Below are positions 44,628 to 53,640 of a DNA stretch of 64,000 nucleotides, piece after piece. Made by a program: the position numbers and the translations under genes. This DNA comes from Listeria booriae (GTDB lineage: Bacteria > Bacillota > Bacilli > Lactobacillales > Listeriaceae): the NCBI RefSeq assembly GCF_000766865.1, contig NZ_JNFA01000011.1:496001-560000 (forward strand), written 5' to 3'. The notes under the pieces are model-generated. The model had not been told where the DNA came from, ran no database searches, and saw nothing but the letters and a program-made list of their open reading frames with translations. Positions within the stretch are counted from its first letter, which is position 1; each line of letters starts with the position of its first letter.

Positions 44628-47600
44628 ATGAAGAAGATGAAGAGGATGCCATTTGTAGTTTTATTGATTCTGATGATGACAATGATTGGACCGATAAATA
44701 GTGCGGGACTTAGTAGTTGGTTTGGTACTGGGGTTTCGGCTGGGACGGGGCTGTCGCTTGTTGTGGATAAGCCGAAACAGACGGAAAATCGCCAGTTTAG
44801 TTTGAAATTGTTGGACGAGACGGCGCTTAGTGCTTCGGATGATCCGCCTAGTGAGACGGGGGATTTTGTGGAAATTGCGATTCCGACGGGGATGATTCTT
44901 GATGTTGAGGAAACGAGGATGCGTAATGGTGCGGTGAACGCTGGGACGCTGATGTTTGATGCGGAAACTGGGATTGCGCGTGTGACGTGGAATCAGGACG
45001 TGACGGAACGTAGTTTTGATTTGATTTTGGTGGCTGAGAAGGCGCAGGACTATGTGTTTGAGGCTGTGCAACAGGATGCTGACGGGAATGAGATTAAGTC
45101 GAATGTGCTTCGTGTGACGGTGGAGCAGGAAGCCGTGGAGCCTTCTGAGGCGGAGAAACCGACGGAAGCTGTGACGATACCTGATGTGACGCCAAAAGCT
45201 GTGGAATTGCCGCCGGTGAGTCGTGCGGATATCGATGATGCGAGTGTCGCGAATGTGAGTACGCTGACGGAGTTTCACAATGCGATGATGAATAAGGATA
45301 TTGCGACAATCAATGTTTTAGCGGATATTAATTATGCGGCGTTTTCTGCGGCGGATGCAAGCCCGACGAATACGGGTGCTTACTATCAACGGATGCCGGA
45401 ACGACCGCTGACGGTAAATGGGAATGGGCATACGATTGATTTTAGAAACCAGTCTTACGCGCCATATGACACGTACTCATTGCCGAAAGTCGTTACATTC
45501 AATGATTTAAATGCGTATGGGAAAAATTACTACGGTTTCTATACGGACAACTCGGCTGGTGGAACGAATGCGACCAATACGATTATATACAATAACGTGA
45601 ATTACCGCGGTTCTCAAGCGATTCACGCCCCTGCAACGACGACGCAAATTTCAGGAAAATCTTCTTTTGCGCAGACGAATAGTTATGTGAGTCCTTTTGA
45701 TGGTGTAAGTTATACGACGCTAGCCAATCAGACGACGTTTGCGGTTGGTGATATGAATATCTTGGAAGGCGCGGAAGTAAAGGTAACGAATGAATCTAGT
45801 GGTGCGATGTATATTTATACAGGCGGTACGGTAGATATTGCGGAGAACTCGATTTTGGATATTTATACATCTGGAACGAATGCTACGGTCGCAGATGGTG
45901 CGGTTTCGGGAATCACTAGTTACGGAAATATTAATGTTCGTAATGGCGCGACGCTAAAAATGGATAATGCGGTTCCTACGACTGGGACTGCGGTTGGCGG
46001 AATTTGGATGAACGCCGGTACGTTTAGTGTTTCTAATAACGCAAAAGTAGATATTAGGGCGCGAGGCGCGATGTATTATGGTAGTCCATTTTATATTTAT
46101 GGCGCTGGAGTCCTGAATGTAAGCGATGATGCAGAGTTCAAGTTGCAAGCAACGGATACTGGGACTTCGACGCAAGATATTTTTAGTACGGGAACTGGTA
46201 CAATTTTGATTGGTAAAAATGGTGTATTCGATGTTAGCTCGGATGGAACGGGTGCCAAAAACTTAGTTTATCTGCGTGGTACGTCGAAATTCCAATTTGC
46301 GAATGCGAAACGTGTAGATATTAAATTTAATAATACGAATCCAGCGGCGGGAGCACGTCTGTTGCGGATGGCAGGAAATCTTGATGTCGATGTTCAGTCG
46401 ATTCAAGCCTGGAACGCGAAAACTTGGACGGATGGTTTGGATGATAATTCTAATTTCACTTGGAATCCGATGTTTAACGTGAAGGTAACTTATAGTGCGG
46501 CGAACGTAACGGCGGCTTCGGGTTACTCGGTTTCTGCAGCGATTCGAGACAGCTTTGCAACAAACTTTAGAACGCAAAATTTCAAACGGGTACTTTTTGA
46601 AGGAATTCCTGATGTGGATGTGACGATTGGAAGTTTGAGCGATAAGGTGACGAACGAGAATAGCCATGTCATTACAGGGAAAGCGAATCCGGGTGCATCG
46701 GTGCAACTTTCTGGTGATCCGGCGATTCCGACGGGTACGCTTAACTCGCCAAACGAAGATGACAAAACGACAAAATTCCACGTGATTGCAGACAATGATG
46801 GGAATTACCGCTATGAGTTGCCGGCAGGTCAGTTTTTGACGGCGGGCAATACGGTACAAGTGTATGCGTTTTTGAATGGTAAGGATAATACGGCTCAGAC
46901 GGTTGTTCAAGATGAGACGGCTCCTAATGCGCCAGTTTTAGCGGCGATTAAAGATGTAGATGCGACTTTTAGCGGACAAGCAGAGGCTGGTGCGGAAGTG
47001 ACGATTTATGATGCAGCGGATGACAGCATTTTTGTAAGTGGTGTGGCGAATGGTGCTGGTGCGTTTAACATCGCGATTCCTGAGGATAAACGTCCATTAA
47101 CGCCGAACAAAATCTACTACGCCGTGGCAAAAGATGCTGCTGGAAATGTGAGTGTGGCTTCGAATCAAGAAACAGTCGCAGATACAACGGCACCAACGGC
47201 AGATCCGATTAGACAATTTATCACATTGGGCGATGATTTTACAACAAACCCGCGTGATTTAGTAGAAAACGTGGCTGATAATGCAGGAAATGGTGATGAT
47301 AATATCAGTTATGCGCTTACAAATACACCAGACGTTTCTAAAATCGGCTACACGACAGCGACAGTAACATTGACTGATAAAGCAGGAAACAGCGCGGATA
47401 TCACGATTCCCGTTTTTGTACAAGACGATAGTTCAATCAAAAACGATGACTACTTCTTACACGGAACCAATTTTGCCGTTTTAACAACAGATGTACCTGC
47501 AACTCCAGCGGCGCTTAAGGCGATGGTGTTAGATATGGCAAATGTGCAAGCGTACGCTATCGCAACTGGTGTGGACGTAACAAACACGGTAGAAATCATT

Positions 47601-48116
47601 GGCTCAGAGGCGATTACAGCAACACCTGGAGAGTACAAAGTAACCTTGAAAATCGGTGACTTAGAACGCGAAATTACGGTGACAGTTCTTGCTGGAACGC
47701 TTCAATTCAAGTCAGCAACACCAGAAATTTCTTTCGGAACCGCTAAAATTAGTTCGAAACAACAGTTCTTAACGCCAGAAGATGACGTGATGTTAACCGT
47801 CGAGGATACACGGAAAGAGGCAACAAACTGGAAGCTAACAGCACAGATGATGACTCCATTTGCAACGGCGGACGGAAAAGAACTGAAAGATAGTTTATTT
47901 TTAAGACAGTATAACGGTGAAAATACCGTTTTGACACCATTAAACGGCACGGCAACTGAGGTATTTAGTAACGCAAACGGTTCGCTAGGATTAACGGAAA
48001 TTAATTTCAATGAGGCGGATGCTTCGGAATTAGTATTAAATGTCCGTCCAGGCGTGGCGCGTGCCAATCAAGAATATGGAACGACGATCAATTGGACACT
48101 AGAAGACACACCATGA
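44628..48116 (+). CDS. Large WxL-domain surface protein (adhesin-like)
   Basis: 1162 aa. Signal peptide to ~35, a beta domain, a central right-handed-helix-like region (~290-640) with many NATN/GNINVRNGATLK turns as in pectate-lyase-fold surface proteins, two or three bacterial Ig-like modules (VTNENSHVITGKANPGASVQ; DVDATFSGQAEAGAEVTIYD; then a bacterial Ig part near VENVADNAGNGDDNISY), and a C-terminal WxL domain (TNWKLTAQM; INWTLEDTP) anchoring it to peptidoglycan. Third WxL protein in the window; own promoter region and terminator, so an independent locus. Binding partner unknown. Confidence 0.88.
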   Translation: MKKMKRMPFVVLLILMMTMIGPINSAGLSSWFGTGVSAGTGLSLVVDKPKQTENRQFSLKLLDETALSASDDPPSETGDFVEIAIPTGMILDVEETRMRNGAVNAGTLMFDAETGIARVTWNQDVTERSFDLILVAEKAQDYVFEAVQQDADGNEIKSNVLRVTVEQEAVEPSEAEKPTEAVTIPDVTPKAVELPPVSRADIDDASVANVSTLTEFHNAMMNKDIATINVLADINYAAFSAADASPTNTGAYYQRMPERPLTVNGNGHTIDFRNQSYAPYDTYSLPKVVTFNDLNAYGKNYYGFYTDNSAGGTNATNTIIYNNVNYRGSQAIHAPATTTQISGKSSFAQTNSYVSPFDGVSYTTLANQTTFAVGDMNILEGAEVKVTNESSGAMYIYTGGTVDIAENSILDIYTSGTNATVADGAVSGITSYGNINVRNGATLKMDNAVPTTGTAVGGIWMNAGTFSVSNNAKVDIRARGAMYYGSPFYIYGAGVLNVSDDAEFKLQATDTGTSTQDIFSTGTGTILIGKNGVFDVSSDGTGAKNLVYLRGTSKFQFANAKRVDIKFNNTNPAAGARLLRMAGNLDVDVQSIQAWNAKTWTDGLDDNSNFTWNPMFNVKVTYSAANVTAASGYSVSAAIRDSFATNFRTQNFKRVLFEGIPDVDVTIGSLSDKVTNENSHVITGKANPGASVQLSGDPAIPTGTLNSPNEDDKTTKFHVIADNDGNYRYELPAGQFLTAGNTVQVYAFLNGKDNTAQTVVQDETAPNAPVLAAIKDVDATFSGQAEAGAEVTIYDAADDSIFVSGVANGAGAFNIAIPEDKRPLTPNKIYYAVAKDAAGNVSVASNQETVADTTAPTADPIRQFITLGDDFTTNPRDLVENVADNAGNGDDNISYALTNTPDVSKIGYTTATVTLTDKAGNSADITIPVFVQDDSSIKNDDYFLHGTNFAVLTTDVPATPAALKAMVLDMANVQAYAIATGVDVTNTVEIIGSEAITATPGEYKVTLKIGDLEREITVTVLAGTLQFKSATPEISFGTAKISSKQQFLTPEDDVMLTVEDTRKEATNWKLTAQMMTPFATADGKELKDSLFLRQYNGENTVLTPLNGTATEVFSNANGSLGLTEINFNEADASELVLNVRPGVARANQEYGTTINWTLEDTP

Positions 48117-48122
48117 TTTAGT

Positions 48123-48161
48123 AAAAAAGAGACTGATGGGCGACTATTAGTCTCTTTTTTT
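48123..48161 (+). terminator. Terminator after the large WxL gene
   Basis: AAAAAAGAGACT/AGTCTCTTTTTTT with a 14-base inner part. Confidence 0.9.
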
Positions 48162-48209
48162 GGGTATTAAACAAGGTAATATAGTTTAATAATATGGGGG
48201 GCTACAATC

Positions 48210-49013
48210 GTGATAATGAACCGACAGATGCGAGCAAAATGGCTAATTGGCCTAGTGCTCGTATTACTTATTTGTACGATTAGCATAGCCAAAGTTGCGG
48301 CGGCAACTACGTACTACACAACCGCGAATCTGACAGTAAGGTCCGGACCTGGAACTAACTACAAAGCTGTTGGGTGGCTAACAAAAGGTGCAAAAGTGAG
48401 CAGCGTCGCAAAAACTGGAAAATGGCATCAAATTTCTTTTAAGGGGAAGAAGTCATTTGTGTCAGGAAATTATTTAACAACAAAAGCTGTCACGCCAGCC
48501 AAACCAAAACCGGTGAAACCGACAGCGAAAGTCTTGCTAAACGTCCCGCTCATCGCACAACGGCCGCAATTACCGACAGGGTGCGAGATTGTAGCGGTGA
48601 CCATGGTTTTGAAATACAAAGGCGCGAAGGTAGATAAAATGAAGTTAGCAAGGGAAATGCCGCGCCATTCTAGCAACCCGAACAAAGGCTATGTTGGAAA
48701 TCCCTACACGAAGTCGGGATACACCATTTACCCACCAGCCTTAATGAACCTCATGAAAAAATACGCCGGCTCAGCAGTTAATTTAACAGGGGCATCCAAT
48801 GCAACATTAGAAGCGAAATTGCGCTCAGGCAAACCAATAGCAGCCTGGGGCAAACTTAGCGGATTTAATATACACTGCGTTGTTCTTACAGGGTACGATA
48901 GCGGAAATTACTACTACAACGACCCGTGGACCAACAAAAAGAATGCAAAAATTAGCAAAACTGCATTTAATAGGGCGTTTAATGCGTTGTCGAGGCGAGC
49001 ATTGAGTTATTAA
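48210..49013 (+). CDS. Secreted SH3b-C39-like cysteine peptidase
   Basis: 267 aa. Signal peptide to ~32, one SH3b domain (~33-92), a Pro/Lys linker, and a Peptidase_C39_2 domain with the cysteine in LPTGCEIVAVTMVL and the histidine in NIHCVVLTGYD, aspartate in YYNDPW. Domain order is the same as in the NlpC/P60 protein at 3602 with a different catalytic fold, so it may cut a wall peptide or a secreted protein. GTG at 48210 is well placed behind GGGGGG; ATG at 48216 is an alternative. Confidence 0.87.
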   Translation: MIMNRQMRAKWLIGLVLVLLICTISIAKVAAATTYYTTANLTVRSGPGTNYKAVGWLTKGAKVSSVAKTGKWHQISFKGKKSFVSGNYLTTKAVTPAKPKPVKPTAKVLLNVPLIAQRPQLPTGCEIVAVTMVLKYKGAKVDKMKLAREMPRHSSNPNKGYVGNPYTKSGYTIYPPALMNLMKKYAGSAVNLTGASNATLEAKLRSGKPIAAWGKLSGFNIHCVVLTGYDSGNYYYNDPWTNKKNAKISKTAFNRAFNALSRRALSY

Positions 49014-49019
49014 GAAAGA

Positions 49020-49066
49020 AAAGAAGCGAGGTACAATTTAGATTTCAAAATTGTGCCTCGCTTCTT
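49020..49066. terminator. Bidirectional terminator
   Basis: A 20-bp stem from AAAGAAGCGAGGTACAATTT and its complement further right (one mismatch) between converging genes. Confidence 0.9.
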
Positions 49067-49070
49067 CTTT

Positions 49071-49949
49071 CTATTCAAATTTACATTTTGTTAGGTGTCG
49101 CGATTGTGCTTCGGCAAGTGTTACTTGAGTTTCGCCGTTGGAATTATTCAAACCGCGACAGTTTGGATCGAAATGATATCGTTTTCCGGTCGCTGTGATG
49201 TATACCATTTGGCCTTGTTCGTTAGAATGGGGTTGCACTTCTGCTTGAGCTGATTTTTTTCGTGCAGCCTCAGCTTCTTGTTTTCTTGCTTCTTCTGCAG
49301 CCTGTGCTTGCCTTTCTTGTTCGGCTTTTGCATCAGCGACGCGTTTTTCTTCTGCTTTACGTGCTTCCTCTGCCTTGCGAGCTTCTTCTGCGACACGAGC
49401 GGCTTCTTTTTTCTGTTCTTCGGCAACGCGGGCTTGTTCTTTCTTCTCTGCCTCGATACGTTTAGCTTCGGCGACTTTCTTTTCTTGTTCTATTTTTGCG
49501 ACGTAAGTCTCGTTGGCTGTATATGTAAGCTCCTTGGACTTATCTTGGCCTTCCCAATTGGACGTGAGCACTGCGGTTCCGTCGTTTTGGATATCATTTA
49601 ACGTGAATGAAAATTCCCCTTGATCGTTCGCAGTCGTTGTTAATGCTGCTTGCCCGCTTGGAGTTAGCGTTAATTCCGCGTTAGGTTTTGTTTTCCCAGT
49701 AATTGTGACGGTCCCATTTTCCGCCGATGTAAATGCCGTTTCTGCCTTGATGTTTAGTTTCGGCGTCTTCTTCTCTTGCTTCGTCGGTGTCTCTTTCGTC
49801 AGGTCATCCTCTGAACCGCTACACCCCGCTAAAATCAGCGCAACCATCCCGATTGCTAGAAATAATGACATTCCCTTTTTAAAACTTGTTTTCCTTGAAA
49901 AAATCGTTAATAAGCCTACAAAAATTAAAATTGCAGCCAAATACAACAT
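49071..49949 (-). CDS. Lipoprotein with coiled-coil stalk and Ada-like C-terminal domain
   Basis: 292 aa. Two hydrophobic segments at the N-terminus (3-17 and 28-42); the second ends LILAGC, a lipobox with Cys43. Then an Ig-like/Excalibur-linked module (TVTITGKTKPNAELTL), a ~90-residue Ala/Glu/Lys coiled coil (EEARKAEEARKAEEKR), and a C-terminal unit (TGKRYHFDPNCRGL...LTKCKF) with spaced His/Cys of a small metal-binding domain. ATG at 49949 follows AAAGGGAGG. The two-helix start is unusual for a lipoprotein. Confidence 0.78.
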   Translation of the reverse strand: MLYLAAILIFVGLLTIFSRKTSFKKGMSLFLAIGMVALILAGCSGSEDDLTKETPTKQEKKTPKLNIKAETAFTSAENGTVTITGKTKPNAELTLTPSGQAALTTTANDQGEFSFTLNDIQNDGTAVLTSNWEGQDKSKELTYTANETYVAKIEQEKKVAEAKRIEAEKKEQARVAEEQKKEAARVAEEARKAEEARKAEEKRVADAKAEQERQAQAAEEARKQEAEAARKKSAQAEVQPHSNEQGQMVYITATGKRYHFDPNCRGLNNSNGETQVTLAEAQSRHLTKCKFE

Positions 49950-50044
49950 TTTATCATCCTCCCTTTATATGTAAGTATAACGTATCACAAAATAAATGCA
50001 ATATCTTACAGTCGGAAAAATGTAAAAAATATTTCATGTTGTAT

Positions 50045-50083
50045 AAAAACCGAAATTCTTCATAGTGAGGAATCTCGGTTTTT
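50045..50083 (-). terminator. rtcB terminator
   Basis: AAAAACCGAGATTC/GAATTTCGGTTTTT on the minus strand with T-run; works in both directions. Confidence 0.88.
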
Positions 50084-50085
50084 AT

Positions 50086-51303
50086 TTATCCCTTCACGAC
50101 GCCGAGTGTTGTTAAGGTTTTGATTGGTTCGACGAGTTCGGTTTGGTTTTGCATGACTTCGTCGATGTTTTTGTATGCGAAACGACTCTCTTCGGCGACG
50201 TCTAGGAGGTTTTTCTTGCCGATTGTGATGTTGTTTGCGCTTAGGTCTTGGAGTACTTCGTCCATTGGGAAGTTCTCTTTTGCGCGGGTTCTGGAGAAAT
50301 TACGTCCAGCGCCGTGTGAGGAGGAGTGGAAGCTTTCGGGATTGCCAAGTCCGCGAACGAGATAGCTTGTTGCGCCCATTGCTCCTGGGATGATGCCGAG
50401 TTCACCTTTTCTTGCACGAGTGGCGCCTTTACGGTGGACCCAGACGTTTTTGCCGTAGTGGTGTTCTAGGGATGCGTAGTTGTGATGGCAGTTAATGCGG
50501 TCGATGAATTCTGGTGTTCGGCCTAGTTTTTTCTTGGCGTGTTTGGTGACGATGGCCATGCTTGCTTCTAGCATTGTTTCGCGGTTTTCGAAGGCGTAGT
50601 CGAGTGCTAGGTTCATCCATTTGATGTAGGCGATGCCTTCTGGTGAGTTGGTTGGCAAGAAGGCAAGCGGGTTTTTGTCTGGTGTGTTGCTGTACCATTG
50701 TTTGTTCAGAGCGACGGCGATTTTTTGGAAGTTCTGGCAGATTTGAGCGCCTAGGTGACGGCTTCCGGAGTGGAGCATGATACCGATGTAGCCGTTCTCG
50801 TCTCTCTGGTATTCGATGAAATGATTGCCGCCGCCGAGTGTGCCGACTTGATAGTAGGCGTTTTCGATGAGTTCGATGCCATTTGGCAGGAGTTCGTAGT
50901 GTTTGTGTTGGGCGATTGCCATGTCTAGGACCGCAGATTGTTGTGGCTCTTTGTGACGGGCTTTGCCGACTGGGACGGTTGCTAGTGTTTCGTTGACGAT
51001 ACTTTTGATGAAGTTCTTTGGGATTTCGCTTTCGTGAATGTCGGTTTGGATGTAACACATGCCGCATCCGATGTCCATGCCGACTGCGTAAGGGACAATA
51101 GTGTTTTCTGTGGCAAGAACGCCGCCAATCGGCATACCTGCGCCAAGATGGGTGTCAGGCATGAGTGCTAGCCATTTGAAGACGAACGGTAAGTTGACGA
51201 TAGCGCGTGCTTGGTCAAGACATCCTGCTTCAATTGCTGATTGGTCTGGTAGCCAGATTTTAATTGGTTTTGCTGTTTCGTTTTTTTCATAGTAAGTGAA
51301 CAT
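50086..51303 (-). CDS. rtcB: RtcB-type RNA ligase
   Basis: 405 aa. Joins 2',3'-cyclic phosphate or 3'-phosphate ends to 5'-OH RNA with GTP and Mn2+. MPDTHLGAGMPIGGV, VGMDIGCGMC, LGGGNHFIE, HSGSRHLG and HGAGRNFSR supply the metal ligands and the guanylylated histidine. No archease gene is adjacent. Divergent from two WYL-domain genes, with the promoters in a ~90-bp gap. Confidence 0.94.
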   Translation of the reverse strand: MFTYYEKNETAKPIKIWLPDQSAIEAGCLDQARAIVNLPFVFKWLALMPDTHLGAGMPIGGVLATENTIVPYAVGMDIGCGMCYIQTDIHESEIPKNFIKSIVNETLATVPVGKARHKEPQQSAVLDMAIAQHKHYELLPNGIELIENAYYQVGTLGGGNHFIEYQRDENGYIGIMLHSGSRHLGAQICQNFQKIAVALNKQWYSNTPDKNPLAFLPTNSPEGIAYIKWMNLALDYAFENRETMLEASMAIVTKHAKKKLGRTPEFIDRINCHHNYASLEHHYGKNVWVHRKGATRARKGELGIIPGAMGATSYLVRGLGNPESFHSSSHGAGRNFSRTRAKENFPMDEVLQDLSANNITIGKKNLLDVAEESRFAYKNIDEVMQNQTELVEPIKTLTTLGVVKG

Positions 51304-51391
51304 TGTTTTTTCCTCGTTTCTCGTTTATGGTTTTAGTATAGAGAATGTGCGCCAATTTATCTTATAAAAAAAGGTGCGAACGGAGGGCAAC

Positions 51392-52636
51392 ATGGCAAAG
51401 TCGTTTAATGAATTGATTAAAAATTTCGCTGTGATTCGGAATTATGTACGGGAATTTTATGTGTATGGGTTTAAGCAACGTGAGGATTTTACGGAGAAAA
51501 GTGGGCGTAGTTATGATAATGTGCGTCGGCGGGTGGAGAGTTATTTGCGGGAATACGTGGATGTGGAACAACAGGGGAGCGGCAAGGCGTTGCGGTTGTT
51601 TATTGATCCGAATGGGATTACGGAAAATCCGATGTTTGCGGTATGGCAAGCGAAGAGTTTTACGAAAAATGATGTTTTTTTGCATTTTGTGTTGATGGAT
51701 ATTTTTCAGATGAACGAGGCGTATTCGGTGAATCAGGTGTTGGCGCGGATTGATGCGGATTATTTGTCGTGTTTTGCGGATGGATTTTTGATTGAGGCGT
51801 TGACGTTGCGGAAAAAATTGGCGGAATATGTGGAGCTTGGTGTGTTGCAGCGGGAGTCGCGTGGGCGGGAGGTTTATTTCTCGCGGGTGGCTGGTGTTGT
51901 GTTGGCGGACCGGGCGAAGATGGCGTTGCAGTTCTTTAAAGAGATGGCGCCGCTTGGTGTGTTGGGGCATTATTTGTTGCAGCAGGAGAGGGCGCTTGAT
52001 TCTGTGTTTAGTTATAAACATTATTTCGTGATGCATGTGTTGGAGGAGCAGGTGTGCTTGGATTTGTTGGAGGCGATTCGTGCGGAGCGGTGGGTGTTGT
52101 TGTCGCTTTATGGACGGGAGCGCGCGGTGCGGTTTATGCCGGTGAAATTGTTGGTGAGTGCGCAGTCGGGACGGCGGTATGTGGTTGGGAAATCGAAACG
52201 GGGGCAGTTTTTCGCGTTTCATCGGTTGGATCAGATTGAGTTTGTGGAGCTGGATGAGGTTGCGACGGATTTTGAGGTGGATGTGGCGCATTTTGATGAG
52301 GTTCGCAAGTTTATGTGGAGTGCGGGATTTGATCGGCGAGTGGTGCATGAGTTGCGCGTGACACTTTGCATTGATGAGGTGCGGGAGAGTTATATGTTGG
52401 AGCGGATTCGGAATGAGGGGCGGCACGGGACGCTGACACGAGTGACGGCGAATCGGTTTGTGTATGCGATTGCGACGTATGATTTGAACGGGATGAAACC
52501 ATTTTTGCGAACGTTTATTGGACGGATTGAAAAAATTGATGCGCAGGATGATGCTTGGGAACGGCAGTTTTATGCGGAGTTGGCGGATATGTACCGGCTT
52601 TATTTTGAGGAGGGGACGATGGTTGGAGATATTTAA
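51392..52636 (+). CDS. WYL-domain regulator, first of pair
   Basis: 414 aa. N-terminal ~90 residues suggest a winged helix (FTEKSGRSYDNVRRRVESYL); a WYL domain is at ~210-290 (RWVLLSLYGRERAVRFMPVK, then RRYVVGKSKRGQFFAFHRLD), where the name-giving WYL is RYV. WYL domains sense nucleic-acid-type ligands. Unusually G/T-rich coding strand. Overlaps the next gene by 14 bases. Likely controls the divergent rtcB (inference). Confidence 0.75.
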   Translation: MAKSFNELIKNFAVIRNYVREFYVYGFKQREDFTEKSGRSYDNVRRRVESYLREYVDVEQQGSGKALRLFIDPNGITENPMFAVWQAKSFTKNDVFLHFVLMDIFQMNEAYSVNQVLARIDADYLSCFADGFLIEALTLRKKLAEYVELGVLQRESRGREVYFSRVAGVVLADRAKMALQFFKEMAPLGVLGHYLLQQERALDSVFSYKHYFVMHVLEEQVCLDLLEAIRAERWVLLSLYGRERAVRFMPVKLLVSAQSGRRYVVGKSKRGQFFAFHRLDQIEFVELDEVATDFEVDVAHFDEVRKFMWSAGFDRRVVHELRVTLCIDEVRESYMLERIRNEGRHGTLTRVTANRFVYAIATYDLNGMKPFLRTFIGRIEKIDAQDDAWERQFYAELADMYRLYFEEGTMVGDI

Positions 52637-53561
52637 TGAGATTTACGGGATGTATTACCGCGTGATTCTGGAGATTTTGGCGCAGAAACGGCCGATGTCG
52701 AAGGGGGAAATAGCGGAGATTGTACGGGAGCTGGGGTTTGATGAGAGCGGATTGCATTTGTTGCCGCAGTTGACGGAGCAGTGGCATTTGTTGGAGGAGC
52801 GCGGGGACGGGATGTTTGCGCCGATTTTGAGGCATGATTGGATTCCTGTGCAGGGCGTGCTTGAGAAACGCTGGTTAAAAACGGTTTTGCGAGACGCGCG
52901 AATGGGGCTGTTTTTGACGGATGATGAGATTGCGGATTTGGAGCGGGAGCTGGCGGATTATGAGCCGTTGTTTGATTTGGATGCGATTTGGTGTTTTGAT
53001 GGGTTTCAGGGCGGGGATATGTACTTGGAGCCGGGGTATCGGACGCGTTTTGGTGTGATTTTGCGGGCTTTGGAGGAGAAGCGTGAATTGGAATTGGTGT
53101 ATCAGGTGCGGGATCAGAAGGCGTTGATGGGGACTTTTTTGCCGGTGCGTTTGGAGTTTTCGCAGAAGAATGATAAGTTTCGCTTACTTTGTTTTCGAAA
53201 AATGGATATGCAGCCGTTTACGCTGAACTTGGCGAAAATTTTGGATGTGGAGTTGGGAGACTTGATGGTGCGGGAATTGCCGGAGCATGGGATGGAGGCT
53301 GTTGTGGTGCGGTGCCATGTGGTGAACCATCGGAATGCGGTGGATCGGGCGCTGATTCATTTTGCGGATTATAAGAAGAAGGCGTTTCGAACGGAGCGGG
53401 AAAATGTGTTTGAATTGGAAATTTATTGTCCGCGTGGGGATTTGACAGAATTGGTGATTCAGATTTTATCGTTTGGGCCGATGATGCAAGTGTTGGCGCC
53501 GGATAGTGTGGTCGGTGAAATGAGGTGGCGACTCGGAAAACAACTAAATTTACAAAATTGA
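52623..53561 (+). CDS. WYL-domain regulator, second of pair
   Basis: 312 aa. Begins MEIFNEIYGMYYRVILEIL if TTG at 52623 is the start, seven bases after GAGGGG; a helix-turn-helix (KGEIAEIVRELGFDESGLHLL) follows, then a WYL domain (~155-230; ELVYQVRDQKALMGTFLPVR, KFRLLCFRKMDMQPFTLNL). The tripeptide has become FRL. Translationally coupled to the first WYL gene, so the two may act as a heterodimer. Confidence 0.75.
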   Translation: MEIFNEIYGMYYRVILEILAQKRPMSKGEIAEIVRELGFDESGLHLLPQLTEQWHLLEERGDGMFAPILRHDWIPVQGVLEKRWLKTVLRDARMGLFLTDDEIADLERELADYEPLFDLDAIWCFDGFQGGDMYLEPGYRTRFGVILRALEEKRELELVYQVRDQKALMGTFLPVRLEFSQKNDKFRLLCFRKMDMQPFTLNLAKILDVELGDLMVRELPEHGMEAVVVRCHVVNHRNAVDRALIHFADYKKKAFRTERENVFELEIYCPRGDLTELVIQILSFGPMMQVLAPDSVVGEMRWRLGKQLNLQN

Positions 53562-53640
53562 TACGAAACAGGAATCGCTATTGGAAGCGTTTTTTGATAC
53601 AATGAAAAGACATACATATCAAAAATGGAGGAATGAATTT

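Noticed and set aside
44661-45278. Long minus-strand frames inside the large WxL gene and other G/T-rich genes
   Set aside because: Arg/His-rich translations without ribosome binding sites, typical of the antisense of G/T-rich coding strands.
51362-52426. 354-codon minus-strand frame opposite the first WYL gene
   Set aside because: His/Pro/Arg-rich shadow of the WYL coding strand, no start signal.
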